In this document: piece after piece, positions 44,988 through 56,338 of the stretch
How positions within the stretch are numbered: position 1 is the stretch's first letter
Layout: each line of letters starts with the position of its first letter
Assembly (NCBI RefSeq): GCF_022968795.1
Contig: NZ_JALJRB010000023.1
Coordinates: forward strand, 1 to 64,000
Reading direction: 5' to 3'
DNA length: 64,000 nt
DNA from: Desulfatitalea alkaliphila
GTDB lineage: Bacteria > Desulfobacterota > Desulfobacteria > Desulfobacterales > Desulfosarcinaceae
Position numbers and translations under genes: made by a program
Notes under the pieces: model-generated
The model's database searches: none
What the model was told of the DNA's origin: nothing
Seen by the model: only the letters and a program-made list of their open reading frames with translations

Positions 44988-45029
44988 GATCAGGGAGGAC
45001 CCGTGTGTCCGCCCTGATCATTTATTTTC
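44988..45029 (+). terminator. Intrinsic terminator after secreted protein gene
   Basis: GATCAGGG-A-GGAC (44988-45000) pairs with GTCC-G-CCCTGATC (45007-45019), a 12-pair stem with one A-G mismatch and a six-base loop. It is followed by ATTTATTTTC. It lies 86 bases after the gene. Confidence 0.75.
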
Positions 45030-45292
45030 GGAGCTTTTAGTCCGCCCGGGTATGACCGAGACGGTACACTGCGACTTTCCTTTTAGATCCACTTAGGCTA
45101 TATTTCTACTCCTCAGCGCGCAAAACAGCCGATGCGGACGGCCCTGCGCGCATTTGAAAACCCGTACCACCCATCAGCAACCATTGCCAAGGCAACATGC
45201 CGACCGCTCCGCGTATCATCCCCATCGGATCGCGTTGGTCGTCATGCACAATCTTTTTGACAACAAAAAAACCTCTGTTGCGGGAGATGCGA

Positions 45293-48034
<2,742 letters not shown>

Positions 48035-48040
48035 AAATCC

Positions 48041-48074
48041 GACGGCGGTATCCACGAGGCCGTGGGCCGCCGTC
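48041..48074 (+). terminator. Hairpin after ppdK
   Basis: GACGGCGG (48041-48048) pairs with CCGCCGTC (48067-48074); inside, CCACG (48052-48056) pairs with CGTGG (48061-48065) around AGGC. It starts 7 bases after the stop. No T run, so probably an inefficient or Rho-aided terminator. Confidence 0.5.
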
Positions 48075-48122
48075 TAAGACAAGCAATCAATCAGTAGTCG
48101 GACAGTAGTCGGAACCCACTGT

Positions 48123-48263
48123 TCATCATTTGAGGAATATCAGGCGTTGAAGCTGGAACGGCTGCGTCGAGAGATCAAAATCGGCGTTGACTAGATCGAG
48201 AGGGGTGAAGTCAGTGACGGTGAAACATTTTTCGATGAACTCGGAAAAGAAGTGGATGGTTGA
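48123..48263 (+). pseudogene. Remnant of ParD/CopG-like antitoxin with in-frame stop
   Basis: Reading from 48123, the frame gives EEYQALKLERLRREIKIGVD, stop (TAG at 48192-48194), then IERGEVSDGETFFDELGKEV and a final TGA at 48261-48263. The combined pattern (Y-x-x-L-K-L-x-x-L-R-x-x-I-x-x-G-x-x...RGE-x-x-DGE) is the C-terminal half of ribbon-helix-helix antitoxins. The DNA-binding N-terminus is missing and no start codon is present. No toxin gene can be recognised downstream. A decayed toxin-antitoxin locus is the best reading. Confidence 0.55.
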
Positions 48264-48399
48264 TGGCGCCCCGATCAGCAAATGGCGCCCGCGGTCCCTG
48301 CGTGAGTGGACCACGGACACCGCTGATACAGGCCGGCGGCAGTCTGAACGGAAGGAATGAGAAACGCGACGATTGTTCGATATTCGGCCATCGGCTGGG
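48264..48399. other. Intergenic region without a called gene
   Basis: No ParE/RelE-like toxin or other product can be read here. A minus-strand frame over 48126-48452 is not supported. Confidence 0.3.
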
Positions 48400-48558
48400 T
48401 CAGCCTTTGTCGTGGGTCTGATCGACGGCCCGGGTGGCCCGCAACTCTTCATGATTGACCATTTTCATGAAACGGCGCTCTTCGCGCACCGTCTGACAAT
48501 AATTACAGATTTTCACATGACGGGTCGGGGTGCCACAAATTCTGCAACGACCTTCCAT
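48400..48558 (-). CDS. Tiny zinc-ribbon protein
   Basis: A 52-aa protein starting at 48558 after CTTAAGGAGGACGCTGT, a strong ribosome site. The cysteines form CRIC (residues 5-8) and CNYC (18-21), a classical treble-clef or zinc-ribbon pair, followed by a charged helical tail QTVREERRFMKMVNHEELRA. Such proteins often bind nucleic acid or another protein. No neighbour gives a clear partner. An AT-rich leader (about 48560-48700) probably carries the promoter. Called from the ribosome site and motif together. Confidence 0.7.
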   Translation of the reverse strand: MEGRCRICGTPTRHVKICNYCQTVREERRFMKMVNHEELRATRAVDQTHDKG

Positions 48559-48812
48559 ACAGCGTCCTCCTTAAGATAAAATTTGGTTTGTAAAGGGAAT
48601 CGGGCTTGCGCGACCGAACTGCAAACCTTCAGCACACAGCGCTTTCTCTATGGTTGCCGACATTAATGCATGCCGGCGGCGATGTCAAGATTTGATTTGA
48701 GCGCAAATACCTGGCAACCGGCGTTTTGCCCGAAACACCGGCTATAAACACATATCAAAAATGATTTTACCAAGATAGCGTACCGTAAAAACCCAATAGA
48801 CGGCGATTCCCG

Positions 48813-49877
48813 TCACTGGCCGTTGGGATCGGCCGGATAACTTCCCAGGCACTTGACGACAATGCCCATCCCGGCCAACTGCTCAAAGACACGGGCCACA
48901 TGGGCATCGTGCATCCCGCCCTCGAAGTCGAGAAAAAAGCTGTAGTTGCCGGGATCGGACCGCAACGGCATGGAGGCGATGCGGGTCAGGTTGATCTGCG
49001 CCTCGGCGAACAGGCGCAACACGTTGAACAACCGTCCGGCTTCGTGGGCGGTGGCGAAGATGATGGAGGTCTTATTGCCCTGTCCCTGGAATGGGGCCCG
49101 GTCCAGCAGCAGGAAACGGGTGGAATTGGTGGCGCCGTCGGCGATGCCGCGGGCCACGACATGCAAATCGTAGAGTTCGGCGCACAGTTCGCTGGCGATG
49201 GCCGCCGCGGCCCGGGGGTTTTCGCGGGCCAGCATCTTGGCCGCGCCGGCCGTATCGTAATAGGGGCGCGCCTCCATGCGATGCTGCAACAAAAACCGCT
49301 GGCATTGGGCCAACGCCTGGGGGTGGGAATAGACCACCCGGATATCCTCTGCGTCCAGCGGTTCGGCGGCCAGCAGGCAATGATTGACGGCCACCCGCGC
49401 CTCCCCGATGACGTGCAGGTCGGTGGTGGTCAGCAGATCGTTGACCTGGGTGACGGCCCCTTCCAATGAATTTTCCACCGGCACCACGCCCAGATCCAGA
49501 TGGCCTTGGCGCACCCCCTCGAACACGTCCACGAACTCCATGCAGGGGATGAAAGCGCCACCGGGCACCAGGCGGCGGCAAGCCACCTCGCCGTAGGCCC
49601 CGGACTCGCCCTGGAAGGCGACCAGGGGGCGGTCCTCCTGCTGCAGCCGCCGGCTCTCCTCGATGATGGTCCGCAGCACCTGCCGGGCGAAGGAGCCTTG
49701 CACCAAGTCCAGATGCATCCTTTCGGCCCGCGCCAGCACCGTCTCTTCACGTTGGGTGTCGACCACCGCGCGCTTGAACTTCTTGGCACGAATGGCCAAG
49801 CCCATGCGTTCCTGCAACAGGACCAACAATTCCCGATCAACCTTGTCGATACGTCGCCGGATCTCTGCCAAATTCAT
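48813..49877 (-). CDS. pheA: Bifunctional chorismate mutase / prephenate dehydratase
   Basis: A 354-aa enzyme of phenylalanine synthesis. ATG at 49877 follows GAAGGAGGGTGAAAAG. The N-terminal AroQ chorismate mutase domain (1-85) has NLAEIRRRIDKVDRELLVLLQERM. The prephenate dehydratase domain (about 86-265) has VAFQGESGAYGE, VPVENSLEGAV, SHPQALAQC and GATNSTRFLLL with the catalytic Thr. The C-terminal ACT domain (270-354) has KTSIIFA...GRLFNVLRLFAEAQINLTRIASMPLR, for feedback by phenylalanine. A strong hairpin lies directly before the ribosome site. Confidence 0.97.
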   Translation of the reverse strand: MNLAEIRRRIDKVDRELLVLLQERMGLAIRAKKFKRAVVDTQREETVLARAERMHLDLVQGSFARQVLRTIIEESRRLQQEDRPLVAFQGESGAYGEVACRRLVPGGAFIPCMEFVDVFEGVRQGHLDLGVVPVENSLEGAVTQVNDLLTTTDLHVIGEARVAVNHCLLAAEPLDAEDIRVVYSHPQALAQCQRFLLQHRMEARPYYDTAGAAKMLARENPRAAAAIASELCAELYDLHVVARGIADGATNSTRFLLLDRAPFQGQGNKTSIIFATAHEAGRLFNVLRLFAEAQINLTRIASMPLRSDPGNYSFFLDFEGGMHDAHVARVFEQLAGMGIVVKCLGSYPADPNGQ

Positions 49878-49894
49878 CTTTTCACCCTCCTTCT

Positions 49895-49923
49895 CTTAGC
49901 CCATGCGAACCGCATGGGCTAAG
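49895..49923 (-). promoter_or_regulatory. Hairpin in the pheA leader
   Basis: A perfect 13-bp stem, CTTAGCCCATGCG with its complement, with a three-base loop, lies 11 bases before the pheA ribosome site on the minus strand. No T run follows, so it might control translation or transcript stability rather than termination. Confidence 0.45.
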
Positions 49924-50164
49924 CACATACCACGCGGACCGAGGCAAAACAACCAGGTGGTCCGCCCTGCAAAACATCGAAATCGAAATCGAAGTCAATC
50001 AAACAAAGTCCCGAACAGAACGATGCCCTGGAAACCCATTGCCTGCGCCGACGGTCCGCAAGGCGGTTTTGAATTGACTTTGGCCGGGGGTTATCGGTAT
50101 CGATGGCAGAAAACGACTTCCTATGCGGCAGTGGCCTGAAAGGCCCGAAATCGGTGGTATCGCC

Positions 50165-52918
50165 ATGCATCGTCCCACCCGAAAAACGTGGCTGTTGATC
50201 GCAGCCGGTCTGCTGCTGGTGCCGATCCTCCTGCTGACGGTGCTGCATCTCTTTTTGCCCCCCTATTTGGCCTCACGGGTGGTGCCCCGCCTGGCTGCCC
50301 AGGCCGGTATTCAGGTCCATCGGTTGGACATCCGGCACATCGGCTGGCGGAGCGCCGATCTGGGCCCGCTGCACCTGTCAATGGCACCGCAATGGCAAGT
50401 AACGGTGGCGGCTGTGCAGTTGAATTACGCGCCCGCCGATCTGCTGCGCCGCAAATTGGCCGCCATCGTGATCAGCGCACCGCGCATCCAGCTGCGCTGG
50501 CCCACCACCGCCGACGCCCCCCGCCCGGAACAACACATCGCTGATCGGCCGGTGGCCATCATCGGGCAACTGAGCGCTTGGCTGCAGCAAGCCGACCTCC
50601 CTGTAAGCGTCGACCGCCTGATGGTCGAGAACGGTCTCCTTGCCATTGATCGAAATGGACAGCTCAGCGACATGCCCTTCGATCTCGAAATGCGGGCCAG
50701 CGAAATGGCCGCGGGTCTGATCGAAGGCCGTGCACGGTTGGGAGGCCATGGCACCGCGGCACACCTTTCCGCCGCGCTGGCCATTGCAGACGGTCAATCG
50801 GTCCTCTCTCTTTCCGGCGAAGGGTTGGCCCTTGCGGTCCTCGCACCCTTTTTGCCTGCTGAACCCGCCATGACCGCAGCGGGTCGGATGGACTTCACCG
50901 CCCGTGTGCAGGGATCCAGCGACCCGCCGTCCCTGGGCCACATCGATCTGCAGGCGCGCTTGGAAGCAACGCGAGTTGCCATGCCGGAACTGGGTTTGGG
51001 CCATCTGCGGGACGCCGAGGGCGCCCCGTTGCCCATCGAAGCCCGGCTGACGACCACAGCCCAAGGCGATTGGCAATGGCGCCTCGGCCCTTTGCGGCTC
51101 GACGGTCCGATGCGCCTGGATGTCGTTGATCTGGCGGGGACCCTTGCCTACGAAAATGGGAAGTGGCATGCCACGGCAGGATGGACCACCCTCCTGCCCG
51201 CCCAGCCCATCACCTTGGACGACCCCATGGGAGGGCACCTGGCCGCTCCTATCTCCCTGGCCTGGGAGGCCACGGCCCACCCCGACGAAGACGGCATCCG
51301 ATTCGCGGTCCACGGTGCCACCCCGGCCGCGGCGGCTTATGCCGATCTCCGACTGGACCGACCGACGGAGGCCCGCCTCAACGCCAAGGCACTCCGCTTC
51401 AATATTGCCGGCTTTTATGCCGCGGGCGCTTTGACGACCCACGCGGCAGCGATTTTAACCAACCTGCGCATCCGCCGGGAGGAAATGGAGGGCCGCTGTC
51501 CCGAAGTGACGATCACGGGCGATTTGGACACCCGTCAGGGGCCGCGGATCAACGGCAAGGCCATTTTCGACGGACTGACTGTACAACGCGGTTCCTTGGG
51601 CGTCGAACTGCCGGCCAACCAGGCGACCTTTCGCTTGCAACAGGCCGGCGACAACGGCGCCCAAGACCGCTGGCAGATCGAGGGGGAGCTTCGGATGGAC
51701 AAGGGGCGCCTCAACGAGACCGCCCACGAACTGGGGATGCAGGATCTGTCCGTCCGCCTTCCCTTTCAGTGGCCACCGACCACCGCCCTTTCGGCCGGCA
51801 CCCTGAAAAGCGGTGCCATCTCCTGGCGCAAGGCGGTGCTGGGCCACCTGGAGGGGCGCCTGGGCCAACTGCCGGACGGTGGTTGGGTGGAGCTGACCCA
51901 CCAGAGTAAACTTTTTCCGGGGCTGAACGTCTTGATCGATAGTCGCTTGAACGGCCCGGATCTAAAAATGACGCTGACGGTGCCTTCATACCGCCCCGCA
52001 CAAGATCTGGATTTGGGGCGCTTGATACCCGAAGCCGCCGGTTTTCGGATTAACGGCCGGGTGAGCGCATCGGCCGAAGGGGGGTTCGAAAGCGGCGCAC
52101 TGCGATCCAGCGGACGGATTCAAGTGGAAGCGGGCCGCGTACACCACCCGCAAAGCGGTTTGCGCCTCGACGGCATCGTAACCGAGGTCGGATTCACCGA
52201 CCTGCAGACCTTGCGCACGGCGCCGGCGCAGCAGTTGCGAGTGGCGCGGATGCGCTTGGGACAAGTGGCGGCCGACGATCTGCGGATGGCGTTCCAGCTG
52301 GAACCGGCGGGCACCTTGTTCATTGAAAACCTGACGTTGGAGTGGGCCCGGGGGCGGATGCAAACCCAGGCGTTTCGCCTGAACCCCCAACGCATGACGC
52401 TGGCAACCACGATACACGGCGACCGCCTCGACCTGGCCATGGTCCTGAATCAGTTGGGAATCGCCGACGGCAGCGGCGAAGGCACGGTCAACGGGAGCAT
52501 CCCGGTCAGTTGGCAGGAGGGGCGTCTGCGCTTCGACGACGGCTTTCTCTATTCCACCCCCGGCCAGGGCGGCACCATTCAATTGCGGGGCCTCGAATTG
52601 CCCCTGGACGGTTTGCCGCCGGGAGCGCCCCAGCGGACCCAATTGGATATTGCCACCGAAGCGCTGCGCGACTATAGCTACAATTGGGCCAAGCTTTATT
52701 TGGCGAGCAGCAACGGTGAGTTGTTGGTTCGTCTGCAGCTGGACGGTAAACCCAACCGGCTGCTGCCTTTTGCCTACGACCCGCAAACCGGCGGATTTCA
52801 AAGGTATGCCGGTGAAGGACAAGCCGATTTCCAGGGGATCGGCATCGACATCAACTTCCGGACCCCCCTGGACCGGATCATGGATTATAAAACGCTTTGG
52901 ACCCCCGGCGGCGCATGA
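50165..52918 (+). CDS. ydbH: YdbH-like AsmA-family intermembrane lipid transport protein
   Basis: A 917-aa envelope protein. ATG at 50165 gives a basic start and one N-terminal membrane helix (residues 8-30), then a long beta-rich periplasmic region with no other helix. Repeating amphipathic strands and a C-terminal conserved part (GGTIQLRGLELPLDGLPPG, near 810) fit YdbH. In E. coli, YdbH with TamB and YhdP bridges the membranes and moves phospholipids. The following two genes are a YnbE-like lipoprotein and YdbL, the E. coli partners, in the same order. This makes the call much stronger than sequence alone. Confidence 0.88.
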   Translation: MHRPTRKTWLLIAAGLLLVPILLLTVLHLFLPPYLASRVVPRLAAQAGIQVHRLDIRHIGWRSADLGPLHLSMAPQWQVTVAAVQLNYAPADLLRRKLAAIVISAPRIQLRWPTTADAPRPEQHIADRPVAIIGQLSAWLQQADLPVSVDRLMVENGLLAIDRNGQLSDMPFDLEMRASEMAAGLIEGRARLGGHGTAAHLSAALAIADGQSVLSLSGEGLALAVLAPFLPAEPAMTAAGRMDFTARVQGSSDPPSLGHIDLQARLEATRVAMPELGLGHLRDAEGAPLPIEARLTTTAQGDWQWRLGPLRLDGPMRLDVVDLAGTLAYENGKWHATAGWTTLLPAQPITLDDPMGGHLAAPISLAWEATAHPDEDGIRFAVHGATPAAAAYADLRLDRPTEARLNAKALRFNIAGFYAAGALTTHAAAILTNLRIRREEMEGRCPEVTITGDLDTRQGPRINGKAIFDGLTVQRGSLGVELPANQATFRLQQAGDNGAQDRWQIEGELRMDKGRLNETAHELGMQDLSVRLPFQWPPTTALSAGTLKSGAISWRKAVLGHLEGRLGQLPDGGWVELTHQSKLFPGLNVLIDSRLNGPDLKMTLTVPSYRPAQDLDLGRLIPEAAGFRINGRVSASAEGGFESGALRSSGRIQVEAGRVHHPQSGLRLDGIVTEVGFTDLQTLRTAPAQQLRVARMRLGQVAADDLRMAFQLEPAGTLFIENLTLEWARGRMQTQAFRLNPQRMTLATTIHGDRLDLAMVLNQLGIADGSGEGTVNGSIPVSWQEGRLRFDDGFLYSTPGQGGTIQLRGLELPLDGLPPGAPQRTQLDIATEALRDYSYNWAKLYLASSNGELLVRLQLDGKPNRLLPFAYDPQTGGFQRYAGEGQADFQGIGIDINFRTPLDRIMDYKTLWTPGGA

Positions 52919-52949
52919 GGGGTCCTATCCATCAACCAAGGAGTCACTG

Positions 52950-53156
52950 ATGAAACGAGCGATGACGCTATTGGCGGCCGTGGCGCTGCTTACAATGGGG
53001 CTCCAGGCTTGCGCGACCCAACACAAGGTGGAAACGGTGCATCGCGTCGAAGTGGCGCCCATGCACATCACCATCGATGTCAATGTCAAGGTGGATCGCG
53101 CCCTGGACGACTTTTTCTCCGATCTGGACAGTGCCGAGGAACAACTGCAACCCTGA
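52950..53156 (+). CDS. ynbE: YnbE-like outer-membrane lipoprotein
   Basis: A 68-aa protein. ATG at 52950 follows CAAGGAGTCACTG. The signal peptide ends in the lipobox LQAC (Cys21). The mature part has the YnbE pattern HRVEVAPMHITIDVNVKVDR followed by an acidic helix. In E. coli, YnbE docks to YdbH by beta-strand augmentation at the outer membrane. It lies between ydbH and ydbL. Confidence 0.88.
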   Translation: MKRAMTLLAAVALLTMGLQACATQHKVETVHRVEVAPMHITIDVNVKVDRALDDFFSDLDSAEEQLQP

Positions 53157-53195
53157 ACGCAACGGCGACCGATGGGTCGCAAGGAGTGCATCCCT

Positions 53196-53570
53196 ATGAA
53201 ACCCATTAATAAAAGCCTTATCCTGGCCGCCATCGCCATGGCGCTGGTGATCTTTTCCAGCGGCTTGCTCCAGGCCGATGATCTTAAAACACGGATGCTC
53301 GAACGGTTGCCCGCCATCACCGACCTCAAGGCGCGCAACATCGTCGGCGAGAACAACCAAGGCTATCTCGAAATCCTGCCGGGGCAGTCCGAAGGCCGGG
53401 ATCTGGTCGCGGCGGAAAACAAGGACCGGCAGCGGGTCTACGAGCAGATCGCCGCCAGGACCGGCACCACCGTTGAGGTGGTGGGCCAGCGGCGTGCCTT
53501 GCAGATCGCGGAGAAGGCCGCCCCGGGGGAATGGCTCCAGGATCGCAGCGGCCGATGGTATCAAAACTAA
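53196..53570 (+). CDS. ydbL: YdbL family periplasmic protein (DUF1318)
   Basis: A 124-aa exported protein. ATG at 53196 follows GCAAGGAGTGCATCCCT. Signal peptide 1-28 (ends LQADDLK). The mature part matches DUF1318: ITDLKARNIVGENNQGYLEI, VAAENKDRQRVYEQIA and a terminal AAPGEWLQDRSGRWYQ. In E. coli YdbL helps YdbH/YnbE assembly. It completes the three-gene set. Confidence 0.9.
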   Translation: MKPINKSLILAAIAMALVIFSSGLLQADDLKTRMLERLPAITDLKARNIVGENNQGYLEILPGQSEGRDLVAAENKDRQRVYEQIAARTGTTVEVVGQRRALQIAEKAAPGEWLQDRSGRWYQN

Positions 53571-53588
53571 CAATGGAAGGAGAGCGCC

Positions 53589-53795
53589 ATGCCCATGGTC
53601 AACATTAAAATCACCCCCGATGGGGCCACCCCGGCCAAAAAGGCGGCTCTGATCAAAGGCGTGACCGATCTTTTGGCCGATCTTTTGGGAAAGAACCCGC
53701 AAACCACGGTGGTGATCATCGAGGAGGTGCCAACGGACAACTGGGGGATCGGCGGGGAAACGGTCACCGAAAGACGCCGGCAAGCATCCCAATAG
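53589..53795 (+). CDS. 4-oxalocrotonate tautomerase-like protein
   Basis: A 68-aa small tautomerase. ATG at 53589 follows GGAAGGAGAGCGCC. After Met removal, Pro1 (MPMVNIKIT) would be the catalytic base of the 4-OT family. The helix KKAALIKGVTDLLADLLGK and strand TTVVIIEEVPTDNWGIGG are standard. It lies 18 bases after ydbL and may share its transcript. The natural substrate is unknown. Confidence 0.87.
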   Translation: MPMVNIKITPDGATPAKKAALIKGVTDLLADLLGKNPQTTVVIIEEVPTDNWGIGGETVTERRRQASQ

Positions 53796-53987
53796 ATCCA
53801 CAATCGGAGGGAAACGGTTATTCAAGGAGCCGACCGAGGGGGCGATTTGCCGATTCGCCGCCATGGCGCCATCGGAAACCGCCCCCGCAACCGTTGCCCG
53901 ATCCCACTGCCGCCCGGCAGGACGTGGCCCGCCACGGCCCGGCCTGCTGAAAACGGCGCGGGGTCGGCCTGTGCAGCGCCGCTGCGC

Positions 53988-54257
53988 TTATTGCACGGCG
54001 TCCTTGAGCGCCTTGCCCGGAACGAACTTGGGCACCTTGCGGGCCGCGATCTGGATCGTGGCGCCACTCTGGGGGTTGCGCCCCGTGCGGGCCTGGCGTT
54101 CGCTCACCTTGAAACTGCCGAAACCGGCGATTTGTACCGCATCGTCTTTGGCCAGCGCTTCGGTGATGGTGTCCAGCACGCAGTCCACGGCCTCTTTGGC
54201 CAATTTTTGAGTTCCGACAACGGCGGCGACTTTCGCGACTAATTCTGTTTTGTTCAT
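53988..54257 (-). CDS. hup: HU family DNA-binding protein
   Basis: An 89-aa nucleoid protein that bends DNA. ATG at 54257 follows AACAAGGAGGAGAACAG. MNKTELVAKVAA start, helical dimer part, then GFGSFKVSERQARTGRNPQSG, the arm signature, and KFVPGKALKDAV end. Length is standard. It lies 99 bases downstream of the enoyl-CoA hydratase gene on the same strand. Confidence 0.96.
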   Translation of the reverse strand: MNKTELVAKVAAVVGTQKLAKEAVDCVLDTITEALAKDDAVQIAGFGSFKVSERQARTGRNPQSGATIQIAARKVPKFVPGKALKDAVQ

Positions 54258-54356
54258 CTGTTCTCCTCCTTGTTAAGCAGCACGATGGATGCAGTGAGCC
54301 TCCACATACCCGGCCCGCTGCAATTATACAAGCCCCAATCCTTTCGCGGCGGGCAC

Positions 54357-55124
54357 TTATTCACCTTTGAACACCGGTTCCCGCTTTTCCATGAAGGCGG
54401 TCATGCCTTCGACGGCATCCTTGCTTTGGCCAAGCTTGCGGGACCACTCACGATCCACGCGCAACCCTTCCTGCAAGCCCTTTTCCATGCCCACATGCAT
54501 GCCTTCCAAAACCGCCTGAACGGCCAATGGAGGACGTTTGCTCAGGGTGGTCGCCAAGGCCATGGCCTCTTTCATCAAGTCGGCCGAAGGCACCACGCGA
54601 TCCACCAATCCGGCGGCCAAGGCATCCTGGGGTGAGAGCCGCTTGCTGAACAGAATCATCTCCAATGCCTTTGATTTACCTACAATTCTTGGCAAACGCT
54701 GAATCCCGCCCCAACCGGGGGTGATCCCCAGGTTCACTTCAGGCAACCCGACGATGGTCCTGGCGCTGTCACCGATCAACCGAAAATGGCACACCATGGC
54801 CAGCTCGCACCCCCCGCCCAGCGCATAACCGTTGATGGCGGCGATCACCGGCTTGTTGAGGGCTTCGATGCGGTTGAAAATATCGTTGCCATTGGGGCCT
54901 TTGGCGATATTGGCGATGTCGGAAACATCCATGCCGGCGCAGAAGCCCTTTTCACCGGCACCGGTGATGATGACCGCCCTTGTTTCCCGGCTGGTTTCCA
55001 GCACCCCGACGACGTGGTCCAACTCCTCCCGGATGCCTAAATTGATGGAGTTGGCGGGCGGACGGTTGAGGGTGATGGTGGTGACAAAATCCTGGGTCGT
55101 AACAATGATGTTGCTGTACTCCAT
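54357..55124 (-). CDS. Enoyl-CoA hydratase/isomerase family protein
   Basis: A 255-aa crotonase-fold enzyme. ATG at 55124 follows ACAGGAGGATCGGC. Oxyanion-hole residues lie in KGFCAGMDVSDI (near 65) and GYALGGGCELAMVCHFRL (near 100); the two catalytic glutamates of hydratases are in CELAM and GLPEVNLGITPGWGG. Length is typical. It probably hydrates enoyl-CoA in beta-oxidation, consistent with acyl-CoA dehydrogenase elsewhere in the window; other crotonase reactions remain possible. Confidence 0.92.
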   Translation of the reverse strand: MEYSNIIVTTQDFVTTITLNRPPANSINLGIREELDHVVGVLETSRETRAVIITGAGEKGFCAGMDVSDIANIAKGPNGNDIFNRIEALNKPVIAAINGYALGGGCELAMVCHFRLIGDSARTIVGLPEVNLGITPGWGGIQRLPRIVGKSKALEMILFSKRLSPQDALAAGLVDRVVPSADLMKEAMALATTLSKRPPLAVQAVLEGMHVGMEKGLQEGLRVDREWSRKLGQSKDAVEGMTAFMEKREPVFKGE

Positions 55125-55360
55125 GCCGATCCTCCTGTGAATTTTGTTCCGGGATGACGGAATAAGGTTGTGGTGAGCGCCTGGGGCACTTTCTATTTGG
55201 GTGTGATCAACAGCCGAACTATTTCATGGCCGCCCGGTCCGTGTCAAGAATGCATCCCAAACGGCCAGGGCAATCGCGTGTAGAAATCAGGTGGAAAGGA
55301 CGTGGAAAGGACTTTGATCCAGTAGCCAGTGCATTGGCCCGCGGCGTCGGCCCTGGGGGT

Positions 55361-55419
55361 AGTTTTAAGTTTTAAGTGTTAAGTTTTAAGTTAATGAATT
55401 CTGTCGTTTAGATGAGTGT
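55361..55419. repeat. AT-rich dispersed repeat, copy 3 (inverted)
   Basis: The reverse complement matches 1-59 across its whole length with a few changes, which makes it the longest copy in the window. Confidence 0.85.
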
Positions 55420-55428
55420 AGAGAGAGA

Positions 55429-55459
55429 GGTGGCACCGGCAACCGTTGCCGGTGCCACC
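55429..55459. repeat. 15-bp arm palindrome
   Basis: GGTGGCACCGGCAAC and its exact inverse flank a single C. It follows the AT-rich repeat immediately. Confidence 0.8.
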
Positions 55460-55531
55460 CGCGTGCACATGGCTCAGCCCCTGCGGGCTGTGGTGCTGTG
55501 GCGTATTGTTGGATGCGAGGGTCTGAGACAG

Positions 55532-55561
55532 GGCAGGGACGATGCGGCCATCGTCCCTGCC
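55532..55561 (-). terminator. Hairpin downstream of dodecin gene
   Basis: A 13-bp perfect stem (GGCAGGGACGATG and inverse) with loop CGGC lies 47 bases after the dodecin stop on the minus strand. No T run. Confidence 0.45.
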
Positions 55562-55608
55562 GGTGCGGATACTTCGGGCCGCTCCGCTGTCGCAACCGCC
55601 AAGCTGAT

Positions 55609-55821
55609 TTAGTCGTTGGTGTACTTGAAAGAGAGCAGGACCCTGGCACGGAAGGCGGTCACCTTGCCGTTCTCCAGCTTCATGTCCAATTTGCTCACTT
55701 CCGCGATACGCAAATCCCGCAACGTCTTGCTTGCGGTGTCGACAGCATTGCGCGCCGCATCCTCCCAGGAATTGGGGCTTGTCCCGATCAGTTCGATCAC
55801 TTTGTAGACACTTTCCGACAT
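55609..55821 (-). CDS. Dodecin, flavin-binding storage protein
   Basis: A 70-aa protein. ATG at 55821 follows GAAGGAGGCGACC. MSESVYKVIELIGTSPNSWEDAARNAV and VSKLDMKLENGKVTAFRARVLLSFKY cover the whole dodecin family pattern: one helix packed on a three-strand sheet that assembles into a dodecamer binding flavins. The conserved Trp (SWEDA) that stacks on flavin is present. It may buffer free flavin for the many flavoproteins nearby. Confidence 0.95.
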   Translation of the reverse strand: MSESVYKVIELIGTSPNSWEDAARNAVDTASKTLRDLRIAEVSKLDMKLENGKVTAFRARVLLSFKYTND

Positions 55822-56338
55822 GGTCGCCTCCTTCGTTTTGGGGTGAATGATAAAGCATCCGATTATGGACGGCACGCCGGTATAAAAGGCCGTCAATAAA
55901 CGCTGCGTCCGCACGGCACGTCGCCGGCGATGAATCAAGGTTGGATCAACGATGGAACGCCGAAATTACCGTCTGTTCGATTGCAACCATCACAGGAGCA
56001 CGAAAGTAGGAACACAAAACGTGGCGGTCACGGTGTGTTTGTGCAGGGCACGGCATGCCGTACCCCTACATATTTATAAAATAGTCCATCCACTCCAACG
56101 ATGTCAATCAGCAACAAAGAATGCGTCGGCTTGAACGGCACAACCATCGTAGGGGCATGGCATGCCGTGCCCTGTGCGAACCACGGATTGGACCGTTGAG
56201 GCCACGGCATGACGTGAGCCCCTGCCGCAACATGCCGTACCCCGACATTGATCTTTAAAATTGGGTCCGGGTAAGGTACGATTTCAGGCTGTGATGCGAT
56301 TGTGCAGCGTTCCCAAAGGGATTGCCCGAAGGAGTGTG
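55822..56338. other. Intergenic region with palindromes
   Basis: A 517-bp gap containing GGCATGCC-type repeats and the promoters for dodecin and murJ. No gene is supported. Confidence 0.5.
56046..56240. repeat. GGCATGCC palindromes, inverted pair plus degenerate copy
   Basis: Copies at 56046-56068 (CCCCTAC on right) and 56149-56172 (GTAGGGG on left) are in opposite orientation; a decayed copy lies at about 56198-56240. Same family as 3446 and 38113. Confidence 0.8.

Larger units (their letters stand above)
55125..55608. other. Repeat-containing intergenic region
   Basis: A 484-bp gap with the inverted AT-rich repeat (55361-55419) and two strong palindromes (55429-55459, 55532-55561). The right one may terminate dodecin transcription. 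No gene is supportable. Confidence 0.6.

Noticed and set aside
48262-48420. Toxin gene after the antitoxin remnant
   Set aside because: The frame starting at 48262 has no ParE/RelE-like pattern.
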